From Scatomonas sp963661545 (GTDB lineage: Bacteria > Bacillota > Clostridia > Lachnospirales > Lachnospiraceae), in contig CAVLCU010000111.1 of NCBI GenBank assembly GCA_963661545.1, positions 1 through 8,967 on the forward strand: a stretch of DNA of 8,967 nucleotides. The letters run 5' to 3'. The stretch's first letter is position 1. Each line of letters begins with the position of its first letter. Below the pieces are notes generated by a model. That model did no database searches and was not told the DNA's origin. It saw only the letters and a list, made by a program, of their open reading frames with translations. A program made the translations under genes and the position numbers. Below are positions 1 to 6,251 of this stretch, in pieces.

Positions 1-909
1 ATACAGCCCTGTGCTGAAATAGCGGTCTCCCCGATCGGGTAAGAGGATTACAATATTGCCCTTTCCCACCCGGCCTGCCAGTTTTTTGGCAGCGGCCAGA
101 GCGGCACCGGAGGAGGAGCCCGCCAGGATTCCCTCCCGGGCTGCCAATTCTCTGGCTCCCTGGAAGGCCTCCCCATCCTTGACCTTGATTACCTGGTCCA
201 CCAGCTTCCTATCCATCGTGTCCGGGATAAAATCGTTGCCGATCCCTTCGATCTGATAATCATGATGGTCTTCTCCGCCTCCCAGGAGGGACCCCTCAGG
301 ATCCGCTAAAACTCCTTGAATGACAGGATTTTGTTCTTTCAGATAGGCCAGCACTCCACTGTAGGTTCCACCGCTTCCGGCCCCCATGACCACATAATCA
401 ATCTTCCCCTGCATGTCCTGATAGATTTCCGGTCCTGTGGTCTCATAATGAGTCCGGGGATTGGCCGGATTCTTGAATTGCTGTAGGGAGATAGCCCCGG
501 GAATCTGATTCCTGATCTCTTCCGCCTTGGCCGCTGCCCCCCGCATTCCCTCCTTTCTGGGCGTAGAAACGATCTCTGCTCCCAGAGCCCGCATCAGGAT
601 TTGTTTTTCCTGGGAGAATTTGTCCGGCACCACGAAGATCACCCGATATCCCCTTCCCAGGGCGGCAAAGGCGATTCCCAGGCCGGTATTACCGGCTGTG
701 CCCTCCACAATGGTGCCACCTGGCTTCAAGAGTCCTCTTTTTTCCGCATCTGTCACCATATATTGCCCCACTCGATCCTTGACGCTGCCTGCGGGATTCA
801 TCAATTCCAGCTTGGCAAAGAGATCCGCCTCATATTCTTCACTGATTCTGCCCAATCGGACCAGGGGCGTATGACCGATGAGCTCCTGCATAGAATGATA
901 ATAACTCAT
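1..909 (-). CDS. mccA: O-acetylserine-dependent cystathionine beta-synthase / cysteine synthase family enzyme (3' end cut by window)
   Basis: A PLP fold-type II enzyme of the cysteine synthase/CBS family, cytosolic. The 303 codons visible read open to the window edge. Seen: GSVKDR with the PLP lysine at K44; the substrate loop EGTAGNTG at 69-76, where classical O-acetylserine sulfhydrylases usually have EPTSGNTG; the phosphate-binding loop GAGSGGT at 176-182; AGSSSG near 263-268; and RYFSTGLY at the visible end. Family members are about 305-310 residues, so only a few C-terminal residues are missing. Start: ATG at 909, five bases after the mccB stop, with a weak GAAAG-type ribosome binding site inside the mccB end, suggesting translational coupling. 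As second gene of an mccB-mccA pair it probably joins homocysteine to O-acetylserine (or serine) to give cystathionine. A plain cysteine synthase is the main alternative. Family very sure; MccA role inferred from context. Confidence 0.85.
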   Translation of the reverse strand, partial: MSYYHSMQELIGHTPLVRLGRISEEYEADLFAKLELMNPAGSVKDRVGQYMVTDAEKRGLLKPGGTIVEGTAGNTGLGIAFAALGRGYRVIFVVPDKFSQEKQILMRALGAEIVSTPRKEGMRGAAAKAEEIRNQIPGAISLQQFKNPANPRTHYETTGPEIYQDMQGKIDYVVMGAGSGGTYSGVLAYLKEQNPVIQGVLADPEGSLLGGGEDHHDYQIEGIGNDFIPDTMDRKLVDQVIKVKDGEAFQGARELAAREGILAGSSSGAALAAAKKLAGRVGKGNIVILLPDRGDRYFSTGLY

Positions 910-914
910 GACTT

Positions 915-2087
915 TCACTCTTTCTGCTTTACCGATGCCCCAATGGCATGGTCCAGGTCTGCTATCAGATCCTCCACATCCTCTATTCCCACAGACAAAC
1001 GGATCAATCCCTCCGTGATGCCCACCTCTTCCCGAAGCTTTCTGGGAATGGCGGCATGGGTCATGGAGGCCGGATGGCAAACCAGAGACTCTACCCCTCC
1101 CAGACTCTCTGCCAATGTAATCAGCTTCAGCTGACGAAAGAAGGCATGGATATCATGATCCTCCCCTAATTCGAAGGAAATCATGGCACCCCCATTTTTT
1201 GCCTGTTTGGCATTCGTGACATGACCCGGATGAGTTTCTAAACCCGGGTAATAAACCTTTTTCACCGACGGATGATTCAGCAGATAGGCCGCAATCTTCT
1301 CTGCATTGGCTACATGCCTGTCTAAGCGAACCCCCAGGGTCTTGATCCCGCGGATCAGGAGGAAGGAATCAAAGGGCTGCAATATTCCGCCGGTGGAATT
1401 TTGCAGGAAATAAAGGCGATCCGCCAGAGTCTGGTCCCTCACAGCCACAAGACCGGCCACCAGATCTGAATGTCCCCCCAGATACTTGGTGGCACTGTGG
1501 AGGACAATATCCGCTCCCAGCTCCAGGGGCCTTTGCAGGTAGGGGGTATAGAAGGTATTGTCCACAATAGTAAGCAGCTGATATTTCCCGGCAAGTTCTG
1601 CCATGGCCTGGATATCCGTAATTCCCAGCAGGGGATTGGTAGGAGTCTCAATATAGATGGCTCTGACCTGGGCGTCAATGGCCGCCTCCACCCGGGCGGG
1701 ATCTGTCGTATCCACCATCTCATAGGAGAGTCCAAATTGTTGAAATACCTGATCCAATACCCGGAAGGTTCCCCCATATACATTGTCCGAAAGGAGGATT
1801 TTGTCCCCTGATCGAAAGAGAAGCAGAACGGCAGTAATAGCCGCAAGGCCTGAAGCAAAGGCCAGACCGTAATTGGCAGATTCCAGGTCTGCGATAAGAG
1901 CCTCCAGGGCCTTTCGAGTGGGATTGCCGGTGCGGGAATATTCAAAGCCCTTGTGATCTCCCGGTACGGTTTGAGCAAAGGTCGAGGTTTGATAGATGGG
2001 AACATTGACTGCCCCGGTCAGGGGATCGGTGCTGATACCGCCATGGATCAGACGCGTCCCCAATTCTTTCTTCGCATCCTCTTTCAT
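915..2087 (-). CDS. mccB: Cystathionine gamma-lyase (trans-sulfuration PLP enzyme)
   Basis: A Cys/Met-metabolism PLP enzyme (fold type I) that should cleave cystathionine to cysteine, 2-oxobutyrate and ammonia in the cytosol. Numbered from the chosen start (390 aa, normal for the family): NVPIYQTSTF near 28-37, YSRTGNPTR near 50-58, SGLAAI near 80, IETPTNP near 146-152, DNTFYTPY near 176-183, and HSATKY with PLP lysine K201. The C-terminal substrate region reads ESLGGVESLVCHPASMTHA near 337-355. These features suit gamma-lyase or gamma-synthase equally well; the adjoining mccA-like gene favours gamma-lyase. Start: an in-frame ATG at 2111 gives 398 aa and overlaps the upstream gene by four bases, but the extra MIHERRKR is encoded by the Shine-Dalgarno GAGAGGAG itself, seven bases before the ATG at 2087, so 2087 is preferred. 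Cystathionine gamma-synthase or homocysteine gamma-lyase remain possible. Confidence 0.9.
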   Translation of the reverse strand: MKEDAKKELGTRLIHGGISTDPLTGAVNVPIYQTSTFAQTVPGDHKGFEYSRTGNPTRKALEALIADLESANYGLAFASGLAAITAVLLLFRSGDKILLSDNVYGGTFRVLDQVFQQFGLSYEMVDTTDPARVEAAIDAQVRAIYIETPTNPLLGITDIQAMAELAGKYQLLTIVDNTFYTPYLQRPLELGADIVLHSATKYLGGHSDLVAGLVAVRDQTLADRLYFLQNSTGGILQPFDSFLLIRGIKTLGVRLDRHVANAEKIAAYLLNHPSVKKVYYPGLETHPGHVTNAKQAKNGGAMISFELGEDHDIHAFFRQLKLITLAESLGGVESLVCHPASMTHAAIPRKLREEVGITEGLIRLSVGIEDVEDLIADLDHAIGASVKQKE

Positions 2088-2100
2088 ACGTTTTCTCCTC
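2088..2100 (-). promoter_or_regulatory. Ribosome binding site that fixes the mccB start
   Basis: On the minus strand GAGGAG ends at 2095, followed by AAAACGT and the ATG at 2087, an ideal 7-nt spacing. The alternative upstream ATG at 2111 has no comparable site and its reading frame runs through this one. The site therefore decides for the shorter 390-residue product. Confidence 0.75.
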
Positions 2101-2107
2101 TCGTGGA

Positions 2108-3268
2108 TCATAGGGCCAGCCCCAGGATTCTTTGAATTGCCTGGGCATCCAGGGGCTGATAATGTCCCACAGGACCCCTTCTGGTGGCTCTTTGCGCCAT
2201 GATTTCAAAATCCCCATCTCCGATTCCCAGTTCTGTCAACCTGGTTGTCAGACCCAGTTTTTCGAAGAAAACTTTCAGTTTCTGAGACAAAAGCAGGGCT
2301 CTTTCTCTTTGCGAATAATCGTAGGCATCCACCCCGTATACCCGACTGGCCAAAAGAGCCAGTCGCCAGGGCTTCTGATCCGCCATATATTTGGTCCAGG
2401 CTGTCAAAACCACAGCCATGCCCTCTCCATGGGTGATCTGATATTGGGCAGACAGTTCATGCTCGATCCGATGGGAGCCCCAATCTGCCCTTCTCCCCGC
2501 ATCCAGGAAATTATTATGGGCTACGCTGGCCAGCCATTGCAATTCACCTCTGGCCTGGAGATTCTGCGGATTCTCCAGCAGTCGGTCTGCATTGACCAAA
2601 AGAGCCTTGATGGCACCTTCAATGAGATAATCTGTCGTGTCAGAATATTTTTCATCCGAAAAATACCGTTCCAGCAGATGGGCCAGGACATCCGCAATCC
2701 CCACAGAGGTTTGATAAGCAGGAATACCTGCGGTATAGCGGGGATTCATAATGACAAATCGGGGAATCAGCCGATCATCCTCGAAACCCAGTTTCCATTC
2801 CCCCTGGGAGAGGATAGCTGCATTGGAGGTTTCCGAGCCGCTGGAGGCCGTGGTGGCAATCGCCCCCACCGGCAATACCCTCCCAGGAGAGATCCCCTTT
2901 TCAAAGAAATCCCATACATCCCCCTCATAGGGGATTCCCAGAGCCACCGCCTTGGCCGTATCAATGGAACTTCCGCCCCCCACTGCCAATACAAAATCCA
3001 CCTGATCCTTCTTTCCCTGGTCCACCAGCCTTCTGACCAAATCAATATCCGGATTGGGAACCACCTGACCATTTTCATGAAAGGCGATATTCAGCTCCTG
3101 CACGGCCTCTTCAATGAGAGAATAAATGCCAAGATCCTTGATAAAATCCCCACTATAGACCAGAAGCAGCGATCTGACCTCCTGCGCTTTCAAAAGCCTC
3201 TTTAATTGCCTCCCGCTCTCTTCTCCAAATACCACCCTGGCGGGATTATAATATTCAAAATCAATCAT
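2108..3268 (-). CDS. Iron-containing (group III) alcohol dehydrogenase, butanol-dehydrogenase-like
   Basis: A 386-residue NAD(P)H-dependent alcohol dehydrogenase of the BdhA/YqhD type, cytosolic, interconverting aldehydes and alcohols. Seen: dinucleotide-binding GGGSSID at 97-103, ATTASSGSET near 138-147, and the four expected metal ligands: D193 and H197 in IADVLAHLLE, H266 in GSHRIEHELS, and H280 in ITHGEG. The 14-residue spacing of the two last histidines equals that known for YqhD. A Shine-Dalgarno AAGGAG overlapping the metQ stop region lies eight bases before the ATG. It sits between metQ and mccB, twelve bases after the former and overlapping or nearly abutting the latter, so it is very likely co-transcribed. 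Its substrate is unknown. A link to 2-oxobutyrate-derived propanal or to methionine-derived aldehydes is only a guess. Family certain, physiological role not. Confidence 0.92.
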   Translation of the reverse strand: MIDFEYYNPARVVFGEESGRQLKRLLKAQEVRSLLLVYSGDFIKDLGIYSLIEEAVQELNIAFHENGQVVPNPDIDLVRRLVDQGKKDQVDFVLAVGGGSSIDTAKAVALGIPYEGDVWDFFEKGISPGRVLPVGAIATTASSGSETSNAAILSQGEWKLGFEDDRLIPRFVIMNPRYTAGIPAYQTSVGIADVLAHLLERYFSDEKYSDTTDYLIEGAIKALLVNADRLLENPQNLQARGELQWLASVAHNNFLDAGRRADWGSHRIEHELSAQYQITHGEGMAVVLTAWTKYMADQKPWRLALLASRVYGVDAYDYSQRERALLLSQKLKVFFEKLGLTTRLTELGIGDGDFEIMAQRATRRGPVGHYQPLDAQAIQRILGLAL

Positions 3269-3280
3269 GATAGGTTCTCC

Positions 3281-4159
3281 TTAATGCAGGGGAACGACTG
3301 CTCCCCCATAATTCTCCTCAATAAATTCTGAGATTTCCTCGCCCTGCAGGACCTCTACCAGGGTCAGAAGAGCCGGATCCTCCGCCTTCTCCTGAGTCGT
3401 AGCAATAATATTTCCATAGGTTTTGGCTGCCAGGCCGTCATCCGCCTCTACTGCCAGGGCATCGCTGACCTTCAGTCCCCCCTCCAGGGCATAATTGCCA
3501 TTGATCACAGCCAGATCCACATCCGGCAGAGCCTGAACCAGCTGCTCCGGCGCCAGCTCCTTGAAGCGGATATTCTTAGGATTATCCAGGATATCCTCTA
3601 CGGTAGCATTGATCCCTGCTTCCTCATCCAAGGTCAGAAGTCCCTCCTGGGCCAGCAGAAGCAGGGCTCTTGCCTCATTGGTTACATTATTGGGCACTGC
3701 TACCGTAGCACCTTCCGGAAGCTTAGAAAGCTCCTGGGTCTCACCGGCATAAATGCCAAAGGGCTCATAGTGAATGGCACCAATCGAGACCAGATCCGTT
3801 CCATTTTCCTGATTATACTGTTCCAGATAGGGCAGGTGCTGAAAATAGTTGGCATCCAGACTTCCCTCTGTCACACCAATGTTGGGGGTAATGGAATCCT
3901 CAATCTGCTCAATCTCCAGATTGATGCCCTTCTCCGCCAGGATAGGCTTAGCTGCCTGAAGAATCTCCGAATGGGGGGTGATATTGGCTCCCACCTTGAT
4001 GGTAATTGTTTCGCCTGTAGTTGAGGCTGCGGCCGCTGATGAACCGGCAGCCGCGGATGAAGCCGCAGCCGCAGAGTCGGATGGGGAAGAGCCGGTGCAG
4101 GCTGTCAATGCAGCAGTCAGAGTGAATAGGCTGATTGTGGTTAAAATATGTTTTTTCAT
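3281..4159 (-). CDS. metQ: Methionine-binding lipoprotein of the ABC importer (NlpA/MetQ family)
   Basis: Substrate-binding protein, 292 aa, that would be lipid-anchored on the outer face of the membrane and deliver methionine to MetNI. Seen: a positively charged start (MKKH), a hydrophobic stretch to residue 20 and a lipobox ending LTA-C21. A Ser/Ala-rich linker covers about 22-48. The NlpA domain follows from about 52, with VGANITPHSEIL (55-66), LDANYFQHLPYLEQYN (101-116) and VAVPNNVTNEA near 143-153, all family hallmarks. The start ATG has a Shine-Dalgarno GGAGG six bases upstream. It lies 67 bases after metI, the longest gap in the operon, with a hairpin in between. Methionine as ligand is inferred from family and from the adjoining MetN and MetI; D-methionine or other sulfur amino acids are possible. 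Confidence 0.93.
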   Translation of the reverse strand: MKKHILTTISLFTLTAALTACTGSSPSDSAAAASSAAAGSSAAAASTTGETITIKVGANITPHSEILQAAKPILAEKGINLEIEQIEDSITPNIGVTEGSLDANYFQHLPYLEQYNQENGTDLVSIGAIHYEPFGIYAGETQELSKLPEGATVAVPNNVTNEARALLLLAQEGLLTLDEEAGINATVEDILDNPKNIRFKELAPEQLVQALPDVDLAVINGNYALEGGLKVSDALAVEADDGLAAKTYGNIIATTQEKAEDPALLTLVEVLQGEEISEFIEENYGGAVVPLH

Positions 4160-4200
4160 TATATACCTCCATATTGTATCTTGTTTTTCTTCGTGGTGGA

Positions 4201-4216
4201 GGCGGCGCCAGCCGCC
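4201..4216 (-). other. GC-rich intercistronic hairpin between metI and metQ
   Basis: GGCGGC and GCCGCC form a perfect 6-bp stem around a 4-nt loop, in the 67-base gap after the metI stop. No U-run follows on the minus strand, so it is unlikely to terminate. Hairpins in this position often protect or delimit mRNA and allow more binding protein than permease; that role is inferred here. Confidence 0.55.
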
Positions 4217-4226
4217 ATAGGTGGGG

Positions 4227-4877
4227 TTACTTGCGGGTTTTTCTGGCCGCCAGATTGCCAGCCGCCTGGATCAGCATAACCATCAGAACCAGGATCGCAA
4301 CGGTTGTCCACAGGACATTCGATTGATACCTGTAATAGCCGTATTGGAGGGCGATGGCTCCCAGCCCTCCTCCTCCGATGACTCCGGCCATGGCGGAATA
4401 ACCCAGGATAGTCGCAATATTAATGGCTGCCCCCGACAGGAGGGAGGGGGTTGCCTCCGGCAAAAGGAAATGAAGAATCAGGTATAGAGGGGAGGCTCCC
4501 ATAGCTTTTGCCGCTTCCAGAATGCCTGAGGGAACCTCGTTCAGAGATGCCTCTACCATCCGAGCCGCAATGGGTATGGTTCCCACCGTCAAAGGAACAA
4601 TAGAAGCAGCGGTTCCGATGGAAGATCCTGTCAGGAAACGGGTGAGGGGAATCAACAAAACCAATAGAATCAGGAAGGGCAGGGACCGGCAGATATTCAC
4701 CAGCATGCCTACCACAAGATTCAAGGGCCTATTTTCCAGAATTCCCCCCTTGGCTGTGGCATAAAGCAGGATTCCCAGGGGTAATCCCAACAGATAGGTC
4801 AGAATCGAAGCGGCCACCGTCATCTCCAGGGTCTCCAGGATGCCGATTTTAATGCTTTCCATGATATAAGCGCTCAT
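4227..4877 (-). CDS. metI: Methionine ABC transporter permease
   Basis: Inner-membrane permease of 216 aa, normal length for MetI, forming a homodimeric channel driven by MetN. Five hydrophobic segments can be read: about 18-40, 53-82, 92-110, 147-175 and 187-209. The cytoplasmic coupling helix that docks on the ATPase is the EAA motif at 121-142 (EAAKAMGASPLY onward, ending in PEA). The start ATG overlaps the metN stop as ATGA and has AGGAGG ten bases upstream within metN, so translation is probably coupled to MetN. Its immediate neighbours are the ATPase and the binding protein, completing an importer. Confidence 0.94.
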   Translation of the reverse strand: MSAYIMESIKIGILETLEMTVAASILTYLLGLPLGILLYATAKGGILENRPLNLVVGMLVNICRSLPFLILLVLLIPLTRFLTGSSIGTAASIVPLTVGTIPIAARMVEASLNEVPSGILEAAKAMGASPLYLILHFLLPEATPSLLSGAAINIATILGYSAMAGVIGGGGLGAIALQYGYYRYQSNVLWTTVAILVLMVMLIQAAGNLAARKTRK

Positions 4878-5878
4878 TCTCTCTCCACCTCCTGTAAGCT
4901 CAAACCGCTGGTTTGGAAGAAATCGATAATTGTCTCCTGATCTTCTCTCCTGTCCGGAAGTTCCAATACCATTTGCCCGTAACCGATGCCTCCCACACTC
5001 TTGGTATTGGCGGATAGAATATTGACCTTAAGCCCCGTCTGCTCCACCAGATCGGCAATAAAGGGGCGGCTGGCCGCCAAACCGTCAAACACGATGCGAA
5101 TCACCCGATTGCTTTTCTTCGATGGATCAAAGGGATTGCCGGGAAATACCAGCTTTTTGGCAGCCAAAGAGGAAGGATTCTGAAAAATTTTCTTTACCTC
5201 TCCTACCTCTGCCAGTTCTCCCTGATCCAGGATGGCCACCCGGTGACAGATCTTTTCCACCACTGCCATTTCATGGGTAATCATTACAATGGTAAGCTTT
5301 CTCTGCTCATTGATTTCCTTGAGCAGCTGCAGGATCTCCTCTGTCATGGAAGGATCCAGGGCGCTGGTTGCCTCATCGCACAGTAAGACCTTGGGATCTG
5401 CTGCCAAGGCTCTGGCTATGGCCACCCTCTGCTGCTGACCGCCGGACAGGTGGGAGGGATAGGTCTTTTCCTTATCTTCCAAGCCTACGATCTTTAACAT
5501 TTCCCTGGCCTTAGCCAGACCTTCTTTTTTCTTTTTTCCGGCAATTCGCAGAGGCTGCATGACATTATCCAGCACACTGCGCTGCTTCAGAAGATTAAAA
5601 TGCTGAAAGATCATGGCAATGGATTGTCTTGTCCTTCGAAGCTCCCCGGGAGCCAGTTTTGCTAAATCCTGCCCGTAAAAGAAAACCCTTCCTGCGGAGG
5701 CCTCCTCCAGTCGGTTTAGGGTTCGGACCAGGGTAGATTTACCCGCCCCGCTCATGCCGATGATCCCGAAAATCTCTCCCTCCCGGATGTCCAGATTCAT
5801 ATCCTGCAAAGCTTGAAACTCTTTTCCTTCATTCCGGTAGACCTTAGATAAGTGCTCCAGTCTGAAAACCTCTGTCAT
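4874..5878 (-). CDS. metN: Methionine ABC transporter ATP-binding protein with C-terminal NIL domain
   Basis: ATPase subunit of the methionine importer, 334 aa, at the cytoplasmic face of the membrane. Seen: Walker A GMSGAGKST (41-49, K47), Q-loop Q92, ABC signature LSGGQQQ (144-150), Walker B VLLCDEA (164-170, D168/E169) and H-loop H202. Residues from about 255 to the end form the NIL domain, which in characterised MetN proteins binds methionine and inhibits transport when the cell is replete. The ATG at 5878 follows AGGAG by seven bases. It is the first structural gene after a leader with terminator, and overlaps metI by four bases. The annotation is secure; the exact substrate range is inferred. 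Confidence 0.95.
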   Translation of the reverse strand: MTEVFRLEHLSKVYRNEGKEFQALQDMNLDIREGEIFGIIGMSGAGKSTLVRTLNRLEEASAGRVFFYGQDLAKLAPGELRRTRQSIAMIFQHFNLLKQRSVLDNVMQPLRIAGKKKKEGLAKAREMLKIVGLEDKEKTYPSHLSGGQQQRVAIARALAADPKVLLCDEATSALDPSMTEEILQLLKEINEQRKLTIVMITHEMAVVEKICHRVAILDQGELAEVGEVKKIFQNPSSLAAKKLVFPGNPFDPSKKSNRVIRIVFDGLAASRPFIADLVEQTGLKVNILSANTKSVGGIGYGQMVLELPDRREDQETIIDFFQTSGLSLQEVERE

Positions 5879-5909
5879 CTGTCCTCTCCTCGCTGATCTG
5901 CATTCTCCC

Positions 5910-5931
5910 GCCGGCGGTTATACCCACCAGC
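5910..5931 (-). other. Hairpin between attenuator and metN ribosome binding site
   Basis: On the minus strand GCTGGTGG (5931-5924) and CCGCCGGC (5917-5910) can pair over 8 bp, two of them G-U, with a 6-nt loop. It lies 12 bases past the terminator U-run and about 20 bases before the metN Shine-Dalgarno. It may stabilise the read-through mRNA. No termination signal follows it. Confidence 0.4.
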
Positions 5932-5943
5932 CAGGCTTTGCAC

Positions 5944-5976
5944 AAAAAAAGGAGCCTTTTCTTCCAAAAAGCTCCT
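5944..5976 (-). terminator. Intrinsic terminator in the metN leader (attenuator)
   Basis: The transcript folds as AGGAGC-U-UUUU (5976-5966), loop GGAAG (5965-5961), AAAA-G-GCUCCU (5960-5950). This is an 11-bp stem with one U-G pair, followed by a run of U to 5944. It is downstream of a strong promoter and upstream of metN with no full gene in between, so it must be an attenuator rather than an end-of-operon terminator. Its 3' arm and U-run (5956-5944) can pair instead with 6116-6104 in the leader ORF. Confidence 0.88.
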
Positions 5977-6008
5977 GAGTAAAAGTATCTAAGAATCCCC
6001 CGTATCCG

Positions 6009-6081
6009 GTACATCCCTTTCGCACTGTTGACCCGGTCATGGACGAAGCGACGTATCAGCTGATTGGGAAGGGAAGTGTAC
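6009..6081 (-). other. Long-range stem enclosing the middle of the leader
   Basis: GTACA-c-T-t-CCCTT (6081-6069) can pair with AAGGGATGTAC (6019-6009): 11 bp with two one-base bulges. Inside lie small dyads, ATCAGCTGAT (overlapping the leader ORF stop) and TGACC/GGTCA. The stem would bring the leader ORF's antiterminator strand close to the terminator, shortening the effective distance between them. Hand-folded only. Confidence 0.4.
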
Positions 6082-6181
6082 ACCTGTTAGCCGAACACCT
6101 CCGGGCTCCTTTCTTTACTCCGGAACCTGACATTCGACAACACATACCATCTTGAATCTTGTAAGTTACAATATGCAACAT
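6056..6181 (-). CDS. Cys-containing leader peptide (41 aa) upstream of metN
   Basis: A short ORF too small for usual gene calling. ATG at 6181 is preceded by a full AAGGAGG eight bases upstream, and that lies just after a strong promoter, so the ORF is the first thing translated on the mRNA. It begins MLHIVTYKIQDG, then M13-C14-C15-R16-M17, and also has C29 and C34; it stops at TGA 6058-6056. Four of 41 residues are Cys, all UGU, two in tandem and flanked by Met. The proposed role is to sense charged tRNA-Cys (or tRNA-Met) by ribosome stalling, with the peptide itself dispensable. Codons 22-26 double as an antiterminator strand. Alternatives are a functional small basic protein or a chance ORF; the promoter, ribosome site and pairing argue against chance. 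I recognise no homologue. Confidence 0.72.
   Translation of the reverse strand: MLHIVTYKIQDGMCCRMSGSGVKKGARRCSANRCTLPFPIS
6104..6127 (-). promoter_or_regulatory. Switch segment: local hairpin or antiterminator strand
   Basis: GGTTCC (6127-6122) can pair with GGAGCC (6109-6104) in a 6-bp hairpin with one U-G. Alternatively AAAGAAAGGAGCC (6116-6104) pairs over 13 bases, one of them G-U, with the terminator 3' arm and U-run at 5956-5944. In addition GAGTAAA (6120-6114) is complementary to TTTACTC (5983-5977) immediately before the terminator. The pairings exclude each other. The hairpin begins ten bases after the second tandem Cys codon, where a stalled ribosome could disrupt it. Confidence 0.6.
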
Positions 6182-6211
6182 CTCTTGTGCCTCCTTTGTT
6201 TTGATGAGACA

Positions 6212-6240
6212 ACTATAAACCCATTTCTCCCTTCTGTAAA
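6212..6240 (-). promoter_or_regulatory. Sigma-A-type promoter of the metNIQ operon
   Basis: On the minus strand TTTACA (6240-6235) and TATAGT (6217-6212) match the -35 and -10 consensus at 5 of 6 positions each and are separated by exactly 17 bp. Transcription should begin near 6205, about ten bases before the leader ORF's Shine-Dalgarno. Confidence 0.82.
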
Positions 6241-6251
6241 TTTCTTTCCTT

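Larger units (their letters stand above)
5944..6205 (-). promoter_or_regulatory. Transcribed leader controlling metNIQ-adh-mccBA by attenuation
   Basis: About 260 nt from the predicted transcription start (near 6205) to the terminator U-run. It contains, in order, a Shine-Dalgarno (6196-6190), a 41-codon ORF with tandem Cys codons, an antiterminator strand within that ORF, a middle structured segment and the terminator. I looked for the SAM-I riboswitch (GGCAACC and its surrounding core) and for the T-box sequence AGGGTGGNACCGCG. Neither is present; the nearest resemblance, AAAGGGATGTACCGG at 6020-6006, lacks the UGGN bulge needed to bind tRNA. The most economical reading is leader-peptide attenuation. 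A small-molecule aptamer in the middle segment cannot be excluded. Confidence 0.7.

Noticed and set aside
2088..2111. ATG at 2111 as mccB start, giving an ATGA overlap with the dehydrogenase gene
   Set aside because: The extra codons consist of the Shine-Dalgarno for the ATG at 2087, and homologous enzymes normally start close to that point.
5844..6083. A 79-codon minus-strand ORF covering the leader and overlapping metN
   Set aside because: It runs through the terminator hairpin and into metN in another frame and has no convincing ribosome binding site. The leader ORF starting at 6181 has far better signals. It could be revisited if homologues prove it conserved as protein.
6104..6127. SRP RNA-like string near GTCAGGTTCCGGAG in the leader
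   Set aside because: It resembles the conserved SRP loop (GTCAGGTCCGGAA) only in part, and the flanks do not form the long SRP helix.
6039..6155. A 38-codon plus-strand ORF antisense to the leader
   Set aside because: No Shine-Dalgarno or promoter in that direction; it looks like a shadow of the leader region.
5944..6205. SAM-I riboswitch or T-box as the metN leader element
   Set aside because: The SAM-I core GGCAACC and the T-box AGGGTGGNACCGCG are absent. AAAGGGATGTACCGG resembles the latter only in part and lacks the UGG needed for tRNA end binding.
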